Shown: in pieces, positions 8,562-18,293 of the stretch
How the letters are laid out: each line of letters starts with the position of its first letter
Position numbering within the stretch: position 1 is the first letter of the stretch
Assembly (NCBI GenBank): GCA_021203245.1
Contig: JAJQBO010000129.1
Span: 1-62,490, forward strand
Length of the DNA: 62,490 bases
Source: Planctomycetaceae bacterium
Lineage (GTDB): Bacteria > Planctomycetota > SZUA-567
Direction: 5' to 3'
Made by a program: the position numbers and the translations under genes
The notes under the pieces: model-generated
Databases searched by the model: none
Seen by the model: only the letters and a program-made list of their open reading frames with translations
Told to the model about the DNA's origin: nothing

Positions 8562-10571
8562 ATGGCAGAGAAAAAAGAAACAGTCAAACGCCGCCGCAAA
8601 AAGTTCGTCACCGCGCGCATGATCAAATGGTGCGCGGTGGCGGTGTTTATTGTCGGGCTGACGTGGCTCGCGACCTGGCTGTTGCAGCGGTCGTTGAGGA
8701 CGCCCGCCAAAAAGCGCGCCATGCAGTCCTGGCTCGACGAAAACCTCAACGCCGACGTCTCGCTCCTGGGCGACATGTCGGTCCGGGTCAACCTGGTGCG
8801 CCAGTCGCGGCTCGTCTTCCACAACACCGAAATCGAACACCCCAACCCGATCTTCCCCGGCAAATTCGCCCGAGTCGGCCGCATGGGCGCGTGGGCCCAG
8901 CCCTGGTCGGTGCTTGGCATCGCCCCCGGCCGGACCAGCCTCCTCTTCAACAACACCCATTTCCTCCTCGCCCAGAACGAATCGGGCGAATGGAGCCACC
9001 AGGGCCTGTTGCAGCCGCTGTCTGTCAGCGACACCGCCTTCCCGTTCCCGCTTCCCAAAGTGCGGGACTGGCGCGCGGAAATCCAGGACAGCAGCCTGAC
9101 GGTCGATCGGCGCGGCTACGAACTGGTGCTGAAGCTCGGCGCTCACATCGCCGGCAGGCCGGGCAGCGACACTGTCGGTGTCCACGTCGACGACATGGAC
9201 TTCACCTTCGGCGCCATCGAATCGCCGACCCGCTATACCGGCTCGGCCGGCCCCATCGATCTTCAGGTGCGGCTGGGGGACGACCGGGGCGAGCGGCCCA
9301 CGCCCGTTCCCGGCCGCTGCGCCATCGCTGTCCAGAGCCTGCCCGCCTCGATGCTGCCGTTCCTGCTGGACGGCTTCCCGATGGAGGACGCTCCCGGCAC
9401 CTTCCACGGGCAGATCCGTTACGACAGCCATCCCGACGCGGACGGCCTCCTCGCCATCGAAGGCGATCTCGCCGATGTGCCGCTCGCCGTTTTCGGGCTG
9501 CCGCGGAACAACCCCATCCGCCTCTCGTGGCCCGTGGGCCCGAACCGGGACGCCCTCCAGGCGCAGATCCACATGGGGCCTGCCGGCTTCGGCGCGTTTT
9601 CGCTGACGATTCCCCTGGACGAAAACGGCCAGCCGACACGCCTGTCCATGCGCGGCGACATCGCCGCCCTGGACGGCATCCCCGCCTTTTTTACCAAATA
9701 TTCCCGCTGGCCCGACTGGCTGTCGCGGATATTTCCCACGATCGAATGGCGTACCGGCTCGTGGCGCGGCTTTGGCTGGAGCGGCACCAATCTCCAGTTG
9801 ATCCTCCACCGGTCCACCGCCGGCCTGAACCTGACCGGGGAGGGCGAGATGCTGGGCGGCAGGGTTCGCCTCGCCATGTCGCCCGACCAGGAACTTGGCC
9901 CCATTACCGTCGCGGCCGAGCGCCTGGGAGCGGATCAGTTGTCCGGCATGCTTGCCCGCCTCGTGCCCAAGCAGTTCCGCGCCCGCATTTCCGGCGCGCA
10001 CGTCAACCTCACCTGGCGCGGTTTTCCTTCTGCCGACGGCGGCATCAACGAGTGGGGTACCGGCATGGTCTGGGCCAAGCCGGTCATCGACGTGGACGGC
10101 AGCGGCAGGTGGTGGCGGTTCATGCAGGATGTGACGCGGACGGTGGCGGCGGCCTTGCCGGAATGGGGCGGCGGCGATCCGAGCGGCCTGCTGGACCTCG
10201 CCGACGTCGGCGTCATCAACCTGGACCAGATGTCCATCGTGGCCGAAAGGGAGGAGGAAGGCGGCATGTCGGTGGAGTTCCGCGCCTATGGCGGCGCGTT
10301 CGGCCAGGCCACCGGCATTATCGAACGCCGCCGCGACGGGATGGTGGAGGGCGAATTCCTCCTCGCCGGCCCGTCCCGGCTGTTGCAGGAGGTTGAGCGC
10401 GCGAACGAGGATCTCGCCCTCGCCCTGGATCTCCTCGCCAACGACTCGCCCGGCCTCCGGGTCGCCTTCGCCATCCTGGAGGACGGCGAGGTGGAATTCG
10501 CCTTTCCCTTTCTTGACGATGCGCGGCGGATTCACGAGGAGATGTTGCGCAGCGGGATGATTGGCCCGTGA
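8562..10571 (+). CDS. AsmA-like inner-membrane-anchored protein
   Basis: The 669-residue product begins with a basic cytoplasmic stretch (KRRRKK), one membrane segment at about 20-42, then a long beta-rich periplasmic region. N-terminal features (LDENLNADVSLLGD, then FHNTEIEHPNP) and a C-terminal RGFGWSGTNLQL / TGEGEMLGGRV pattern resemble AsmA/TamB-group proteins, which act in lipid or envelope transport between membranes. The start MAEKKE is chosen because it begins the classic N-in signal anchor; an upstream in-frame ATG at 8520 would add 14 residues. It overlaps the next gene by four bases (GTGA). Confidence 0.6.
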   Translation: MAEKKETVKRRRKKFVTARMIKWCAVAVFIVGLTWLATWLLQRSLRTPAKKRAMQSWLDENLNADVSLLGDMSVRVNLVRQSRLVFHNTEIEHPNPIFPGKFARVGRMGAWAQPWSVLGIAPGRTSLLFNNTHFLLAQNESGEWSHQGLLQPLSVSDTAFPFPLPKVRDWRAEIQDSSLTVDRRGYELVLKLGAHIAGRPGSDTVGVHVDDMDFTFGAIESPTRYTGSAGPIDLQVRLGDDRGERPTPVPGRCAIAVQSLPASMLPFLLDGFPMEDAPGTFHGQIRYDSHPDADGLLAIEGDLADVPLAVFGLPRNNPIRLSWPVGPNRDALQAQIHMGPAGFGAFSLTIPLDENGQPTRLSMRGDIAALDGIPAFFTKYSRWPDWLSRIFPTIEWRTGSWRGFGWSGTNLQLILHRSTAGLNLTGEGEMLGGRVRLAMSPDQELGPITVAAERLGADQLSGMLARLVPKQFRARISGAHVNLTWRGFPSADGGINEWGTGMVWAKPVIDVDGSGRWWRFMQDVTRTVAAALPEWGGGDPSGLLDLADVGVINLDQMSIVAEREEEGGMSVEFRAYGGAFGQATGIIERRRDGMVEGEFLLAGPSRLLQEVERANEDLALALDLLANDSPGLRVAFAILEDGEVEFAFPFLDDARRIHEEMLRSGMIGP

Positions 10572-12382
10572 GTGTGACTATCGGAACGAAGCGCGGGCGG
10601 GTTCTCCCCCTTGTACCTGTAGTGTTGTTCCTCGCCCTGTCCGTTACGGCAAGGGCGGGGGACGCGGACTGGACGCCTCTTGCCGCCATTCGCTTCGGCA
10701 ACATCGACGCCATCGACGCCGAGGACGGCGATCTCGCCACCTTTATGAAGAGCATCCGCAACGACGGCCGCTTCATCCCGCCGCTCCACACCCTCGTCGG
10801 TCCGGAGATCCGCAACACCACCTTTTACGGCCTCACCTACGAAGGCTGGCTCGAAGGGCTCGTCCTTGCGCCGCCCACCCCCGGCCCGACGCAGAACCTG
10901 TGGATTTTCCCCGTCGACAATCGGGACGAATATATGACCCAGATGGCCAACCTCGGCCTGAGCGAATACGAGGGCATGGACGGCGTGACCCGCCTGCGCG
11001 AACTCGACGCCGACGGCAACGCCCACACCTGGTATATGGAATGGCTGCCCGGCAATGTCGCCATCTTCGGCGGCAGCCGCGACGCCGTTGCCGCGACCCG
11101 GCGCATCTATGCGGAAAACATCGCTGCGCGCGGACTGCTGCACCACGCCGGCGGTCAGTATGTCGAACCAGACGTCATGCTCCGCTTTTTCCCCGCCCGG
11201 GTAGCGTCGTGGCAGGACAGCGAGTTCGGCCAGTACTGGTGGCGGAACAAGGTGGGCAAGCTGACAGACGATCTCGTCGCCTTTTGGAGCCCGAACCCGG
11301 CGCGGGAGCGGCTCCTCCGATCGCTGGCCGAGCGGTTTGTCCTTTGGCCCCGGAATTTCGAAAGCCTCGACCTGTCGCTTTGGTTCGAGCGGGAAGGCAT
11401 CGAATGGCGCATGGCGGTGCGGGGCGAGACCGATTTCACCGGCAGGGGCCAGTTGGCCACGCTGCGGCAGACGCCCGAGCGGGTCGGCCTTGCCTATGCC
11501 GTTCCCGTCACCCCGGCGCGTTTCGCGCAGATCGGCGAGCGGCTCGGGGCGTTCCTGCTCGGCGCCGCCGGCGGGGTGGTAAGCCAGGAGGTTCGCGTCG
11601 CCGCGACAGACCTGTGGGCGGCCCTGGCCGAAGGCGGCCTCCGTGAAGCCATCGCCTGCTGGGTCGCGCCGCCGCCGGGCAGGCCCGAACTCGGCGCGGC
11701 CAGGATGCTGATTAGTGAGTGGGCCACCCCCGAGCGGCTCGCCGAATCGCTCCAGGCGATTGAGACGATGATCCAACCCGGCACCCCGGTCGCCTATACC
11801 CTCGGGCAGATGGGGCTGGCGGCATCGCTGGAATCCTACGGCGGCGACCCTGACGCCAAAATCCTCCGCATCGTCCCGGCCGGCGGCGAGCCCGAGTCCG
11901 AGCCGTACTACGACGGGGGCCTGGTCCTGCGCCGGAGCGGGTCCCGGGTGGTGCTGGTGGCGGGGAGCGGCAGGGCGGACGCCGATCAAATGCGCGCCGT
12001 GATGGCATACCGCGCCGCGCTCGCGGACGACACGCTCGCCTACGACGGACCGGGACGGGGGGATGTCCGCCTCGCCTTCACCCGAATGGGGGAGGGCGGC
12101 GCGACATTTCTCTCCGTCTTCCACCCGGTGCGGTTTTTGCAATTATGCCTGGTGGAGGCGGCGGACTGGCGGCCGCGGTCGCCCGACCAGCACGAACCCC
12201 TTTCGACCCAATTGGCGAGGGAAATGCTCGAGTACGGCGCCGGCCGGGCCTGGACGGCGGGCGGCGAAGCCGATCCCGGCCGCTACATCATCACCGGCGG
12301 CATTCCGTGGCAGAGTCTGGCGCGGGTGTCGGCCGCCCTTGGTATAACCGAATCAATCAGCATGGACGGAATTGGAGAATAG
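10568..12382 (+). CDS. Exported protein of unknown function
   Basis: The 604-residue product starts at a GTG overlapping the AsmA-like stop. A signal peptide is clear: basic TKRGR, hydrophobic LPLVPVVLFLALSV and a cleavage site around TARA-G at residue 30. The mature protein has no family I recognise. It is rich in aromatic and acidic residues and contains repeated phrases about ranking or excluding values (for example LRFFPARVASW, DLSLWFEREG) without known motifs. The coupling to the AsmA-like gene suggests the two work together in the periplasm; this is inference. rdgB follows with no gap. Confidence 0.6.
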   Translation: MSVTIGTKRGRVLPLVPVVLFLALSVTARAGDADWTPLAAIRFGNIDAIDAEDGDLATFMKSIRNDGRFIPPLHTLVGPEIRNTTFYGLTYEGWLEGLVLAPPTPGPTQNLWIFPVDNRDEYMTQMANLGLSEYEGMDGVTRLRELDADGNAHTWYMEWLPGNVAIFGGSRDAVAATRRIYAENIAARGLLHHAGGQYVEPDVMLRFFPARVASWQDSEFGQYWWRNKVGKLTDDLVAFWSPNPARERLLRSLAERFVLWPRNFESLDLSLWFEREGIEWRMAVRGETDFTGRGQLATLRQTPERVGLAYAVPVTPARFAQIGERLGAFLLGAAGGVVSQEVRVAATDLWAALAEGGLREAIACWVAPPPGRPELGAARMLISEWATPERLAESLQAIETMIQPGTPVAYTLGQMGLAASLESYGGDPDAKILRIVPAGGEPESEPYYDGGLVLRRSGSRVVLVAGSGRADADQMRAVMAYRAALADDTLAYDGPGRGDVRLAFTRMGEGGATFLSVFHPVRFLQLCLVEAADWRPRSPDQHEPLSTQLAREMLEYGAGRAWTAGGEADPGRYIITGGIPWQSLARVSAALGITESISMDGIGE

Positions 12383-13000
12383 ATGGGGATACGGTTTGTC
12401 CTCGCCAGCCGCAACGCGGGGAAGATCGCCGAAATGCGGGCGATCCTGAAACGTTTCATAATTGACATCATTGGCCTGGATGCGTTCCCGGGCGCGCCTG
12501 AACCGGAGGAGACGGGCGCGACGTTTGAGGAAAACGCAACCATCAAGGCAGTGTCGGCGCTGGCCCATACCGGCCTGCCGGCCATAGCCGACGATTCCGG
12601 ACTGGCGGTCGACGCGCTGGGCGGGCGGCCCGGCGTCTATTCCGCCCGCTTCGCCGGACCCGATGCTGATGGCGAGAAAAATAACCGGTTGTTATTGGAT
12701 ACATTGCAGGATATTTCTCCGGAGGAGCGGACGGCCCGGTTTGTCTGTGTCGTCGCGCTGGCCGTGCCGGACCGGCCGGTCCGCCTCTACCGGGGCGAAA
12801 CGGAAGGGGTTATTCTTTCGGCACCCAGGGGGAGTGGCGGCTTTGGATACGATCCGTTGTTCCTTTCCCGGGATTTGGGGCTCTCGTTCGGCGAGGCTGA
12901 CGCGACGGAAAAAAACCGCGTCAGCCACCGCGCCCGGGCGCTGGAGCGGCTGTGCGCGGCGCTGGCGGCGGAGGGCGGGGGCGGTTCACCGACCGTGTAG
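12383..13000 (+). CDS. rdgB: XTP/dITP diphosphatase
   Basis: RdgB removes non-canonical purine nucleoside triphosphates (XTP, dITP) from the pool. The 205 residues contain [10 protein letters not shown] at 9-18, the metal/active-site segment [20 protein letters not shown] at about 70-89, GGFGYDPLF and SHRARAL, all diagnostic of the HAM1 family. It is the last gene of the accD run, beginning directly after the previous stop. Confidence 0.96.
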   Translation: MGIRFVLASRNAGKIAEMRAILKRFIIDIIGLDAFPGAPEPEETGATFEENATIKAVSALAHTGLPAIADDSGLAVDALGGRPGVYSARFAGPDADGEKNNRLLLDTLQDISPEERTARFVCVVALAVPDRPVRLYRGETEGVILSAPRGSGGFGYDPLFLSRDLGLSFGEADATEKNRVSHRARALERLCAALAAEGGGGSPTV

Positions 13001-13117
13001 CGGCAGGCACGGCCGGGAGACGGCGGACGCGGAGTTTTTCCTTGCGTCGCGGTCGCGCTGACCTTATAGTTGCTGTGGAACGGGTGATACGGTCACGGAG
13101 CCCGTTCCCCGCTTTTG

Positions 13118-13135
13118 CCCGCGTGGAAGCGCGGG
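13118..13135 (+). terminator. Hairpin after rdgB
   Basis: CCCGCG pairs with CGCGGG across a six-base loop and is followed by TTCATTCGTT. It lies 117 bases after rdgB and 69 before hisI, a weak candidate for the operon end. Confidence 0.4.
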
Positions 13136-13203
13136 TTCATTCGTTATTGGAGAGTGGCGGTTTTATTTGTAACCGCCTGCACGACGGAAGAAGAGGAGAG
13201 ACG

Positions 13204-13593
13204 GTGGACACTTCCTTTATCGACGGCTTGAAATACGACGCCAACAGCCTGATTCCCTGCGTCGCGCAGGATGCCGAAACAGGCGAGGTATTAATGGTCG
13301 CCTATATGAACAAGGCATCGCTCAAGGATACGGTGGAAAAGAAGCTGGCCTCCTATTGGTCCCGCAGCCGTCAGAAGTACTGGGTCAAGGGCGAGTCGAG
13401 CGGCAATACCCAGGAGGTGAAGGAGATCCGTTTCGATTGCGACAAGGACTGCGTGCTTATTAAGATCAAGCAGAATGGCGGCGCCGCCTGCCACACCGGC
13501 AAGCGATCCTGCTTCTTCTACAAGGTAACCGACGAAGGCCTGGTCGAGGACGGGGTGCAGGTGTTCAACCCCGATGATGTGTACGGCAAGTAA
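13204..13593 (+). CDS. hisI: Phosphoribosyl-AMP cyclohydrolase
   Basis: HisI opens the purine ring of phosphoribosyl-AMP in histidine synthesis (third step). The GTG start is chosen because GGAG lies six bases upstream and the family N-terminus ([19 protein letters not shown]) follows; reading further upstream gives non-homologous Arg-rich sequence. The 129 residues hold the zinc and magnesium ligands: [16 protein letters not shown], then DCDKDC, then CHTGKRSCF. It is the stand-alone form without a HisE domain. lysA starts 16 bases later. Confidence 0.95.
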   Translation: MDTSFIDGLKYDANSLIPCVAQDAETGEVLMVAYMNKASLKDTVEKKLASYWSRSRQKYWVKGESSGNTQEVKEIRFDCDKDCVLIKIKQNGGAACHTGKRSCFFYKVTDEGLVEDGVQVFNPDDVYGK

Positions 13594-13609
13594 CCATAAG
13601 GCGGAGCAG

Positions 13610-14953
13610 ATGGACCATTTCAGTTACAATCAGGGAAGGCTGTTTTGCGAAGGCATGAGCGCGGACGCGCTGGCCGAGCAGTATGGCACGCCGTTGTATG
13701 TGTATTCCCGCAAAACTCTCGAGGACAAGTACCGCGCGATCAAGAAAGCGTTCGAGTCTGTCCAGACGATCATCGCCTTCTCGGTAAAATCCTGCTCCAT
13801 CATCGGCGTCCTGAACGTCCTGCGGGAACTCGGGGCCGGCTTCGACATCGTCTCCGGCGGCGAGCTCGCGCGCACCATGCGGGTCGGGGCCGATCCGCGC
13901 AAGACGGTCTTCGCCGGCGTCGGCAAGACGGACGAGGACATCCGCGACGCCCTGGCGCAGGACATCCTCATGTTCAACGTGGAGTCCGAGGCCGAACTGG
14001 ACAATATCCAGAACATCGCCGCCGACATGGGCATGGTCGCGCCGGTGGCGCTCCGCATCAACCCGGACGTCGACGCCAACACCCACGCCAAAACCACGAC
14101 CGGCAAAAAGGAAAACAAGTTCGGCATCGATTTCGCGACAGCCAGCCGGATTGTCCGCAACATTGCCGTCCAGCCGAATGTCCGCCTGCTCGGCCTCGAT
14201 GTCCACCTCGGGTCGCCCATCTATACGACCACCCCCTACCGGGATGCCCTCGAAAAGGTCGCCGACTTTATCCTCGAGCATCGCTCGCCCCGGGCGCAGT
14301 TCGAATACCTTAACGCCGGCGGCGGCTACGGCCTGCTGTACCGCGACCAGGCGGTGCCGTCGTTCCAGGAATACGCGGAAGCCATTATCCCCTATGCGAA
14401 AAAGGCGGGCTGCAAGCTGATCGTCGAGCCCGGCCGCTCCATCGTCGGCAACGCCGCCGTGCTTCTCACCCGCGTCCTCTACATCAAGGACAACGGGCAC
14501 AAGCTGTTCACGACAGTTGACGCGGGCATGAACGACCTTATCCGTCCCGCCATGTACGACGCCTATCATTTCTGCTGGCCCACCCGCTCCGCGACGGTGC
14601 CGCCGGCGCATCTGTTTACTTCGTCCGACGCGGTCGCATACTTTACCCGCGAAGCGCTCGAGACCCAGACCGGGACGAATACCCGCGAGATCCAGGCGGA
14701 CGGTTTGGTGATGACGGACGTCGTCGGCCCGATCTGCGAATCGTCCGACACCTTCGCCAAGGCGCGCCGCTTGCCGCCCATGCAGCGCGGGCAGCTTCTG
14801 GCCATTTTTTCCGCCGGCGCGTACGGGTTTTCGATGGCGAGCAACTACAATTCGCGGCCGCGCGCGGCCGAGGTGCTGGTCGAAGGCGATACGGCGCGGG
14901 TCATCCGTCGGCGCGAGACGCTGGACGATCTCATGGCCGGCGAGACTGTTTGA
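13610..14953 (+). CDS. lysA: Diaminopimelate decarboxylase
   Basis: LysA is the PLP enzyme that decarboxylates meso-diaminopimelate to lysine. The start MDHFSYNQG has GGAG upstream. The 447 residues contain the PLP lysine in AFSVKSCS (Lys60), the HLGS segment, GGGYG, EPGRSIVGNA for the phosphate, GPICESSDTF with the catalytic Cys and YGFSMASNYNSRPR. Between AYHFCWPTR and VVGPICES lies an insertion of roughly 40 residues relative to most LysA proteins. The TTTGKKE stretch and terminal RRRETLDDL recall planctomycete enzymes, from memory. Confidence 0.95.
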   Translation: MDHFSYNQGRLFCEGMSADALAEQYGTPLYVYSRKTLEDKYRAIKKAFESVQTIIAFSVKSCSIIGVLNVLRELGAGFDIVSGGELARTMRVGADPRKTVFAGVGKTDEDIRDALAQDILMFNVESEAELDNIQNIAADMGMVAPVALRINPDVDANTHAKTTTGKKENKFGIDFATASRIVRNIAVQPNVRLLGLDVHLGSPIYTTTPYRDALEKVADFILEHRSPRAQFEYLNAGGGYGLLYRDQAVPSFQEYAEAIIPYAKKAGCKLIVEPGRSIVGNAAVLLTRVLYIKDNGHKLFTTVDAGMNDLIRPAMYDAYHFCWPTRSATVPPAHLFTSSDAVAYFTREALETQTGTNTREIQADGLVMTDVVGPICESSDTFAKARRLPPMQRGQLLAIFSAGAYGFSMASNYNSRPRAAEVLVEGDTARVIRRRETLDDLMAGETV

Positions 14954-15019
14954 CGGTCCGAGGAAGAGTGCGGCAACTGGTCACCGGGGTGTTGGACAAA
15001 GGGTCACGGGGGATTCCGG

Positions 15020-16297
15020 ATGAATGCGGGTACCGTGATGGATTTCAACGAAAACTCCGACCTGTTCGAAGGTGTACCGGCGTTTGATGACGCCGGATCG
15101 CGCATGACGCAAGAGGGCGGCTCGATGCCGCTCTATACCCGCGAGGAAATCGAGTCGTTGCCGCAGGAGCGGCTTGTCGACCATATCCTCCAGCTTCAGA
15201 CCGGTTACTGCCGCCTGGACGACGACGTCAAGTTCCTGAATTGGGAATTTAAGGACTACCAGAACAGCCTGACCTATTTTTCCCGCGCCGCCAAGCTTGC
15301 CCATAAACTGAACGCCGCCACCCTCGACACCATCGCGTCTGTCGCCATCCAGGAAATACCCGGGTACTTCTGCTGCGACTTTGCCGCGTTCTACCTCTAC
15401 GAGGCGGACGAGGGCCGTTTCCGTCTCTACCGTTCCACCCATCCGGAATGGGAGGCCGAACTGGAGGCGAGCCGCGACAGCTTCCTGCCCCGTCTGTTTA
15501 CGGACCACGTCTATCCCTACGCCGTCGTCACCGACCAGGACGGCGCGGTGGTGGAGACGGACACGTCCGCCGTGCTGGCCGACGGGATGCCCGACGCCTG
15601 GCGGCGCGCCCTCGGGAACAAGGCGATCGTCTTTCCCCTGGGCGTCAAGAACGACGATAACCCGGTACATGCGCCTCTGGGAGGCATCATCATCGGCAAT
15701 TCCACCGGATCGCTGGAGGCGAAGGATGTCGAGGTGTCGCTCATTTTCGGCGATCTCCTGTCGTCCAGCCTTTACAACGCGCAATTGGTGAAAAAGCTGA
15801 ACGACCTGACCATCATCGATCCGCTGACCTCCATTTACAACCGCCGCCACCTGGTCGACCAGTTGACCACCGCCATTGTCCAGGCGCGCCGTCAGGGTCA
15901 CCCCCTTTCCATCATCATGGCGGACATCGATTATTTCAAACGCTTCAACGACAACTATGGCCACATCTTCGGCGACAGCGTGCTGCGGACGGTGGCGTCG
16001 CTGCTCCGTTCCGGCATCCGCGACGGCGTCGACGTGCCGGCGCGGTACGGCGGCGAGGAATTTATCATCGTCCTGCCGTTTATCGGCCTGGACGAGTGCA
16101 TGGTGGTTGCCGAGCGCATCCGCAAGCTGGTCAAATCCCATCCCGTGTCGTGCGAAGGCGAGGAACTGACCGTTACCTGCTCCTTTGGCGTGGCCCAGTA
16201 TCTGGACGGCGAAACGATGGAGCGTTTTATCGACCGTGCCGACGAAGCCCTCTATCTCGCCAAAAACACCGGCCGCGATCGCGTGGCAGCCACTTAA
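15020..16297 (+). CDS. Diguanylate cyclase with N-terminal GAF-like sensor domain
   Basis: The 425-residue soluble protein has a helical N-terminus (about 35-95), a GAF-like region (about 100-245, including FCCDFAAFYLYEADEG) and a GGDEF domain (about 255-425). The active-site loop reads ARYGGEEF, so cyclic-di-GMP synthesis is expected. The usual inhibitory RxxD site is displaced: RDGVD sits one residue too far from the loop, so product inhibition may be absent. No membrane segments are seen. Signal unknown. Confidence 0.88.
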   Translation: MNAGTVMDFNENSDLFEGVPAFDDAGSRMTQEGGSMPLYTREEIESLPQERLVDHILQLQTGYCRLDDDVKFLNWEFKDYQNSLTYFSRAAKLAHKLNAATLDTIASVAIQEIPGYFCCDFAAFYLYEADEGRFRLYRSTHPEWEAELEASRDSFLPRLFTDHVYPYAVVTDQDGAVVETDTSAVLADGMPDAWRRALGNKAIVFPLGVKNDDNPVHAPLGGIIIGNSTGSLEAKDVEVSLIFGDLLSSSLYNAQLVKKLNDLTIIDPLTSIYNRRHLVDQLTTAIVQARRQGHPLSIIMADIDYFKRFNDNYGHIFGDSVLRTVASLLRSGIRDGVDVPARYGGEEFIIVLPFIGLDECMVVAERIRKLVKSHPVSCEGEELTVTCSFGVAQYLDGETMERFIDRADEALYLAKNTGRDRVAAT

Positions 16298-16634
16298 CAG
16301 CGCTCCGAGGATTCGCATTCCGAATGCTCACAGCCCCCCCCCCCTTGGAGGTGGGCATTACCCGACTATACCCGCATACAAATCCCGCCATTCTGGATTG
16401 AGTATGGATAAAAGCCGCACTTTCCACGACCGATTAAACCGTTTGACCTGCTTCTCCATGCGAATAGAGGCATTCATCGTCTGTTGGACCTCATAGCGAG
16501 TGCCGGGGTCCATGCCCCCAGCCTTCACTACGCGAACCAGCGGAAATCCTTCCCATTCATCGGCGCATACCGGCTCTTGCGGAAAACCGAACCCGCGTGG
16601 TACAATCCCTCCGGCCACTGGCGGAGACGATTCA
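16298..16634. other. Gap with poly-C tract and decayed gene
   Basis: This 337-base stretch holds a run of 11 C (16334-16344) and the GIY-YIG remnant described next. The rest is the upstream region of the binding-protein gene; no consensus promoter stands out. Confidence 0.5.
16358..16495 (-). pseudogene. 3' fragment of a GIY-YIG endonuclease gene
   Basis: The minus strand encodes 45 residues ending in a stop that align with the C-terminal half of small GIY-YIG proteins: MEKQVKRFNRSWKVRLLS followed by NPEWRDLYAG. It closely parallels REKRVKKWNRLWKLKLIE / NPDWEDLYD of the intact copy at 26.9 kb. The GIY and YIG motifs that should precede it are absent, so only the 3' end survives. Confidence 0.7.
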
Positions 16635-17774
16635 ATGCGAAAATCATCCTTTTTGAGTCTGTGCTGCGTATCTATTCTGCTCTGCTCCAGCGTCGGGGCG
16701 GGCGAGGTGCTCCGTTTCGGCGTATGCTTGTCGTTGACCGGCGAGTTTTCCGCGGCGGGGAAAAAGAACCTCGCCGGAATCATGCTCCGGCTCCACGATT
16801 TTAACACGAATTCGGATGACCTTCAGCTCCAGGCTGTCGTCCGCGACGACAAGTCGGATGCCGCCGAAGCGCTCCGCGTTCTCGAGGACCTTGCGGTGGA
16901 AGAAAAGGTGCCTGCCATCATCGGCCCCATGTCCACCAACCTCATGCTCGGCATGCGCGACCGCGCGGCGGAACTGGAGGTGGTGCTGATTTCCCCCACC
17001 GTCACCAGCCCCCGTATCGGCAAGAACCGCGATTGGGCCTTCCGGGTGCTGTTTGACGACGAGTTCCAGGGGGTGGCCCTGGCGCGGTTCCTCGTTCGCC
17101 GGGCGGGGCTGACCCGTACCGCCGCCATCCTGAACGATCGGCTCGCCTATGCGGGTTCCGTCTATTCCGCCTTCAAGGAGAACATCGAAAAGGAAGGCGG
17201 CTCTGTCGTCTGCGAGGAGCACTACGAATGGGTCGCCGACGAGGACCGGATGTACGATTTCACCCAGGCGGTCGAACGGGTCGACAGCGCCAACCCGGAG
17301 ATCGTCGTCCTGCCGGTCAATTCCACCGAAATAGCCGCCATCATACGCTGCGCCACCCGGCTCGGGAAGACGCTCCGTTTCTGCGGCGGCGACACCTGGC
17401 AGCATGAAAACGTCCTCCTCTCGAGCGGCAACGCGCTCGAGGACGCCCTGTTCATCAGCGGCATCAACTTCGATTCCGGCACGCCGGCCATGGTCCGCTA
17501 CCGCTACCTGTACGACCATTCCAACGACCCCGACGTGCAGTTGTCCAGCGTCCTCGGCTACGACGCCCTCTCGCTCCTTATCGAGGCGGCGAAGGGCGGC
17601 CGCGACAGCCGCTCCATCAAGGACGCGCTCTACCGGATAACGAATTTCGAACTCGCCACCGGCACCATCACGATCGATCCCGAGCGCGGCAGCGAGAAGA
17701 CCGCCTACATCCACCGCATCACCAAGCAGGACGGCGAATTCGTCGCCGACATCATCGACCAAATAGCACCGTGA
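16635..17774 (+). CDS. ABC-type periplasmic binding protein (branched-chain amino acid/amide type)
   Basis: The 379 residues start at an ATG with GGAG upstream. A signal peptide (SFLSLCCVSILLCSSVGAGE, cleavage near residue 23) leads into a type I periplasmic binding fold: FGVCLSLTGEFSAAGKKNLAG, then AIIGPMSTNLML and VISPTVTSP, typical of LivJ/amide-binding (Peripla_BP_6) proteins. No permease or ATPase genes are adjacent, so it may serve a distant transporter or act as a sensor. Ligand not inferable. Confidence 0.85.
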   Translation: MRKSSFLSLCCVSILLCSSVGAGEVLRFGVCLSLTGEFSAAGKKNLAGIMLRLHDFNTNSDDLQLQAVVRDDKSDAAEALRVLEDLAVEEKVPAIIGPMSTNLMLGMRDRAAELEVVLISPTVTSPRIGKNRDWAFRVLFDDEFQGVALARFLVRRAGLTRTAAILNDRLAYAGSVYSAFKENIEKEGGSVVCEEHYEWVADEDRMYDFTQAVERVDSANPEIVVLPVNSTEIAAIIRCATRLGKTLRFCGGDTWQHENVLLSSGNALEDALFISGINFDSGTPAMVRYRYLYDHSNDPDVQLSSVLGYDALSLLIEAAKGGRDSRSIKDALYRITNFELATGTITIDPERGSEKTAYIHRITKQDGEFVADIIDQIAP

Positions 17775-17798
17775 GGGGAGAGACGCTTTCCTGAAAAA

Positions 17799-17824
17799 AG
17801 CGGGCATCCATCCGGACGCCCGCT
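17799..17824 (-). terminator. Intrinsic terminator of the small lipoprotein gene
   Basis: AGCGGGC pairs with GCCCGCT around a 12-base loop; on the minus strand the stem is followed by TTTTT. It also lies just past the binding-protein gene on the plus strand and may stop both. Confidence 0.75.
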
Positions 17825-17837
17825 CTCTACAAACCTG

Positions 17838-18164
17838 TCACGCAAGGATGCCGCCGTCCCTTACGCCCCGCAATACTGGCCCGGAGGGCAGAAGCTGGGC
17901 GCCGAGGACGGAATATACGGGGCCGGCTCGAGCGTGGGAGGGAATCACCGCCGGCATCACGTCGCCCGAACCGATAATCGGGTCTGGGCCGATGACCGGA
18001 GCAATCGCCGAAGTCGGCAGCGGGGCCAGCGGTTCGACCGGGGCGCAATAATTACTGGCAATCCTGGGGGCTGGCGGCGCGTAGCAGACATCATCGCCAC
18101 AACTGCCGCACCCCGAGACCGCGAACATACCCAATGCTAACGCCAATGCCAAGAGCGTGCGCAT
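17838..18164 (-). CDS. Small proline-rich lipoprotein
   Basis: A 108-residue product begins at an ATG with GGAG five bases upstream. Its N-terminus (RTLLALALALGMFAVSGC) is a lipoprotein signal with the lipobox VSGC, so Cys19 would be lipidated. The mature part is low-complexity, with Pro, Ala and Gly, extra cysteines (GCGSCGDDVCY) and a final hydrophobic-neutral tail. No family recognised. It stands alone between a convergent and a divergent gene and has its own terminator. Confidence 0.6.
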   Translation of the reverse strand: MRTLLALALALGMFAVSGCGSCGDDVCYAPPAPRIASNYCAPVEPLAPLPTSAIAPVIGPDPIIGSGDVMPAVIPSHARAGPVYSVLGAQLLPSGPVLRGVRDGGILA

Positions 18165-18293
18165 CGCATCTCCTTTTCTGGAAAGCGCGGCGCCGGAAAG
18201 CTTTGCGCCGCGTTCTATCGCCAAATCTCCCTCACCCGATTACTACCGGTTTATTAACGGATTCCTTCGCGTGTGCCGTTATGAAATTGTGGA

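Noticed and set aside
16635-17774. Complete branched-chain amino acid ABC transporter
   Set aside because: Only the binding protein is present; no permease or ATPase gene lies within the neighbouring sequence.
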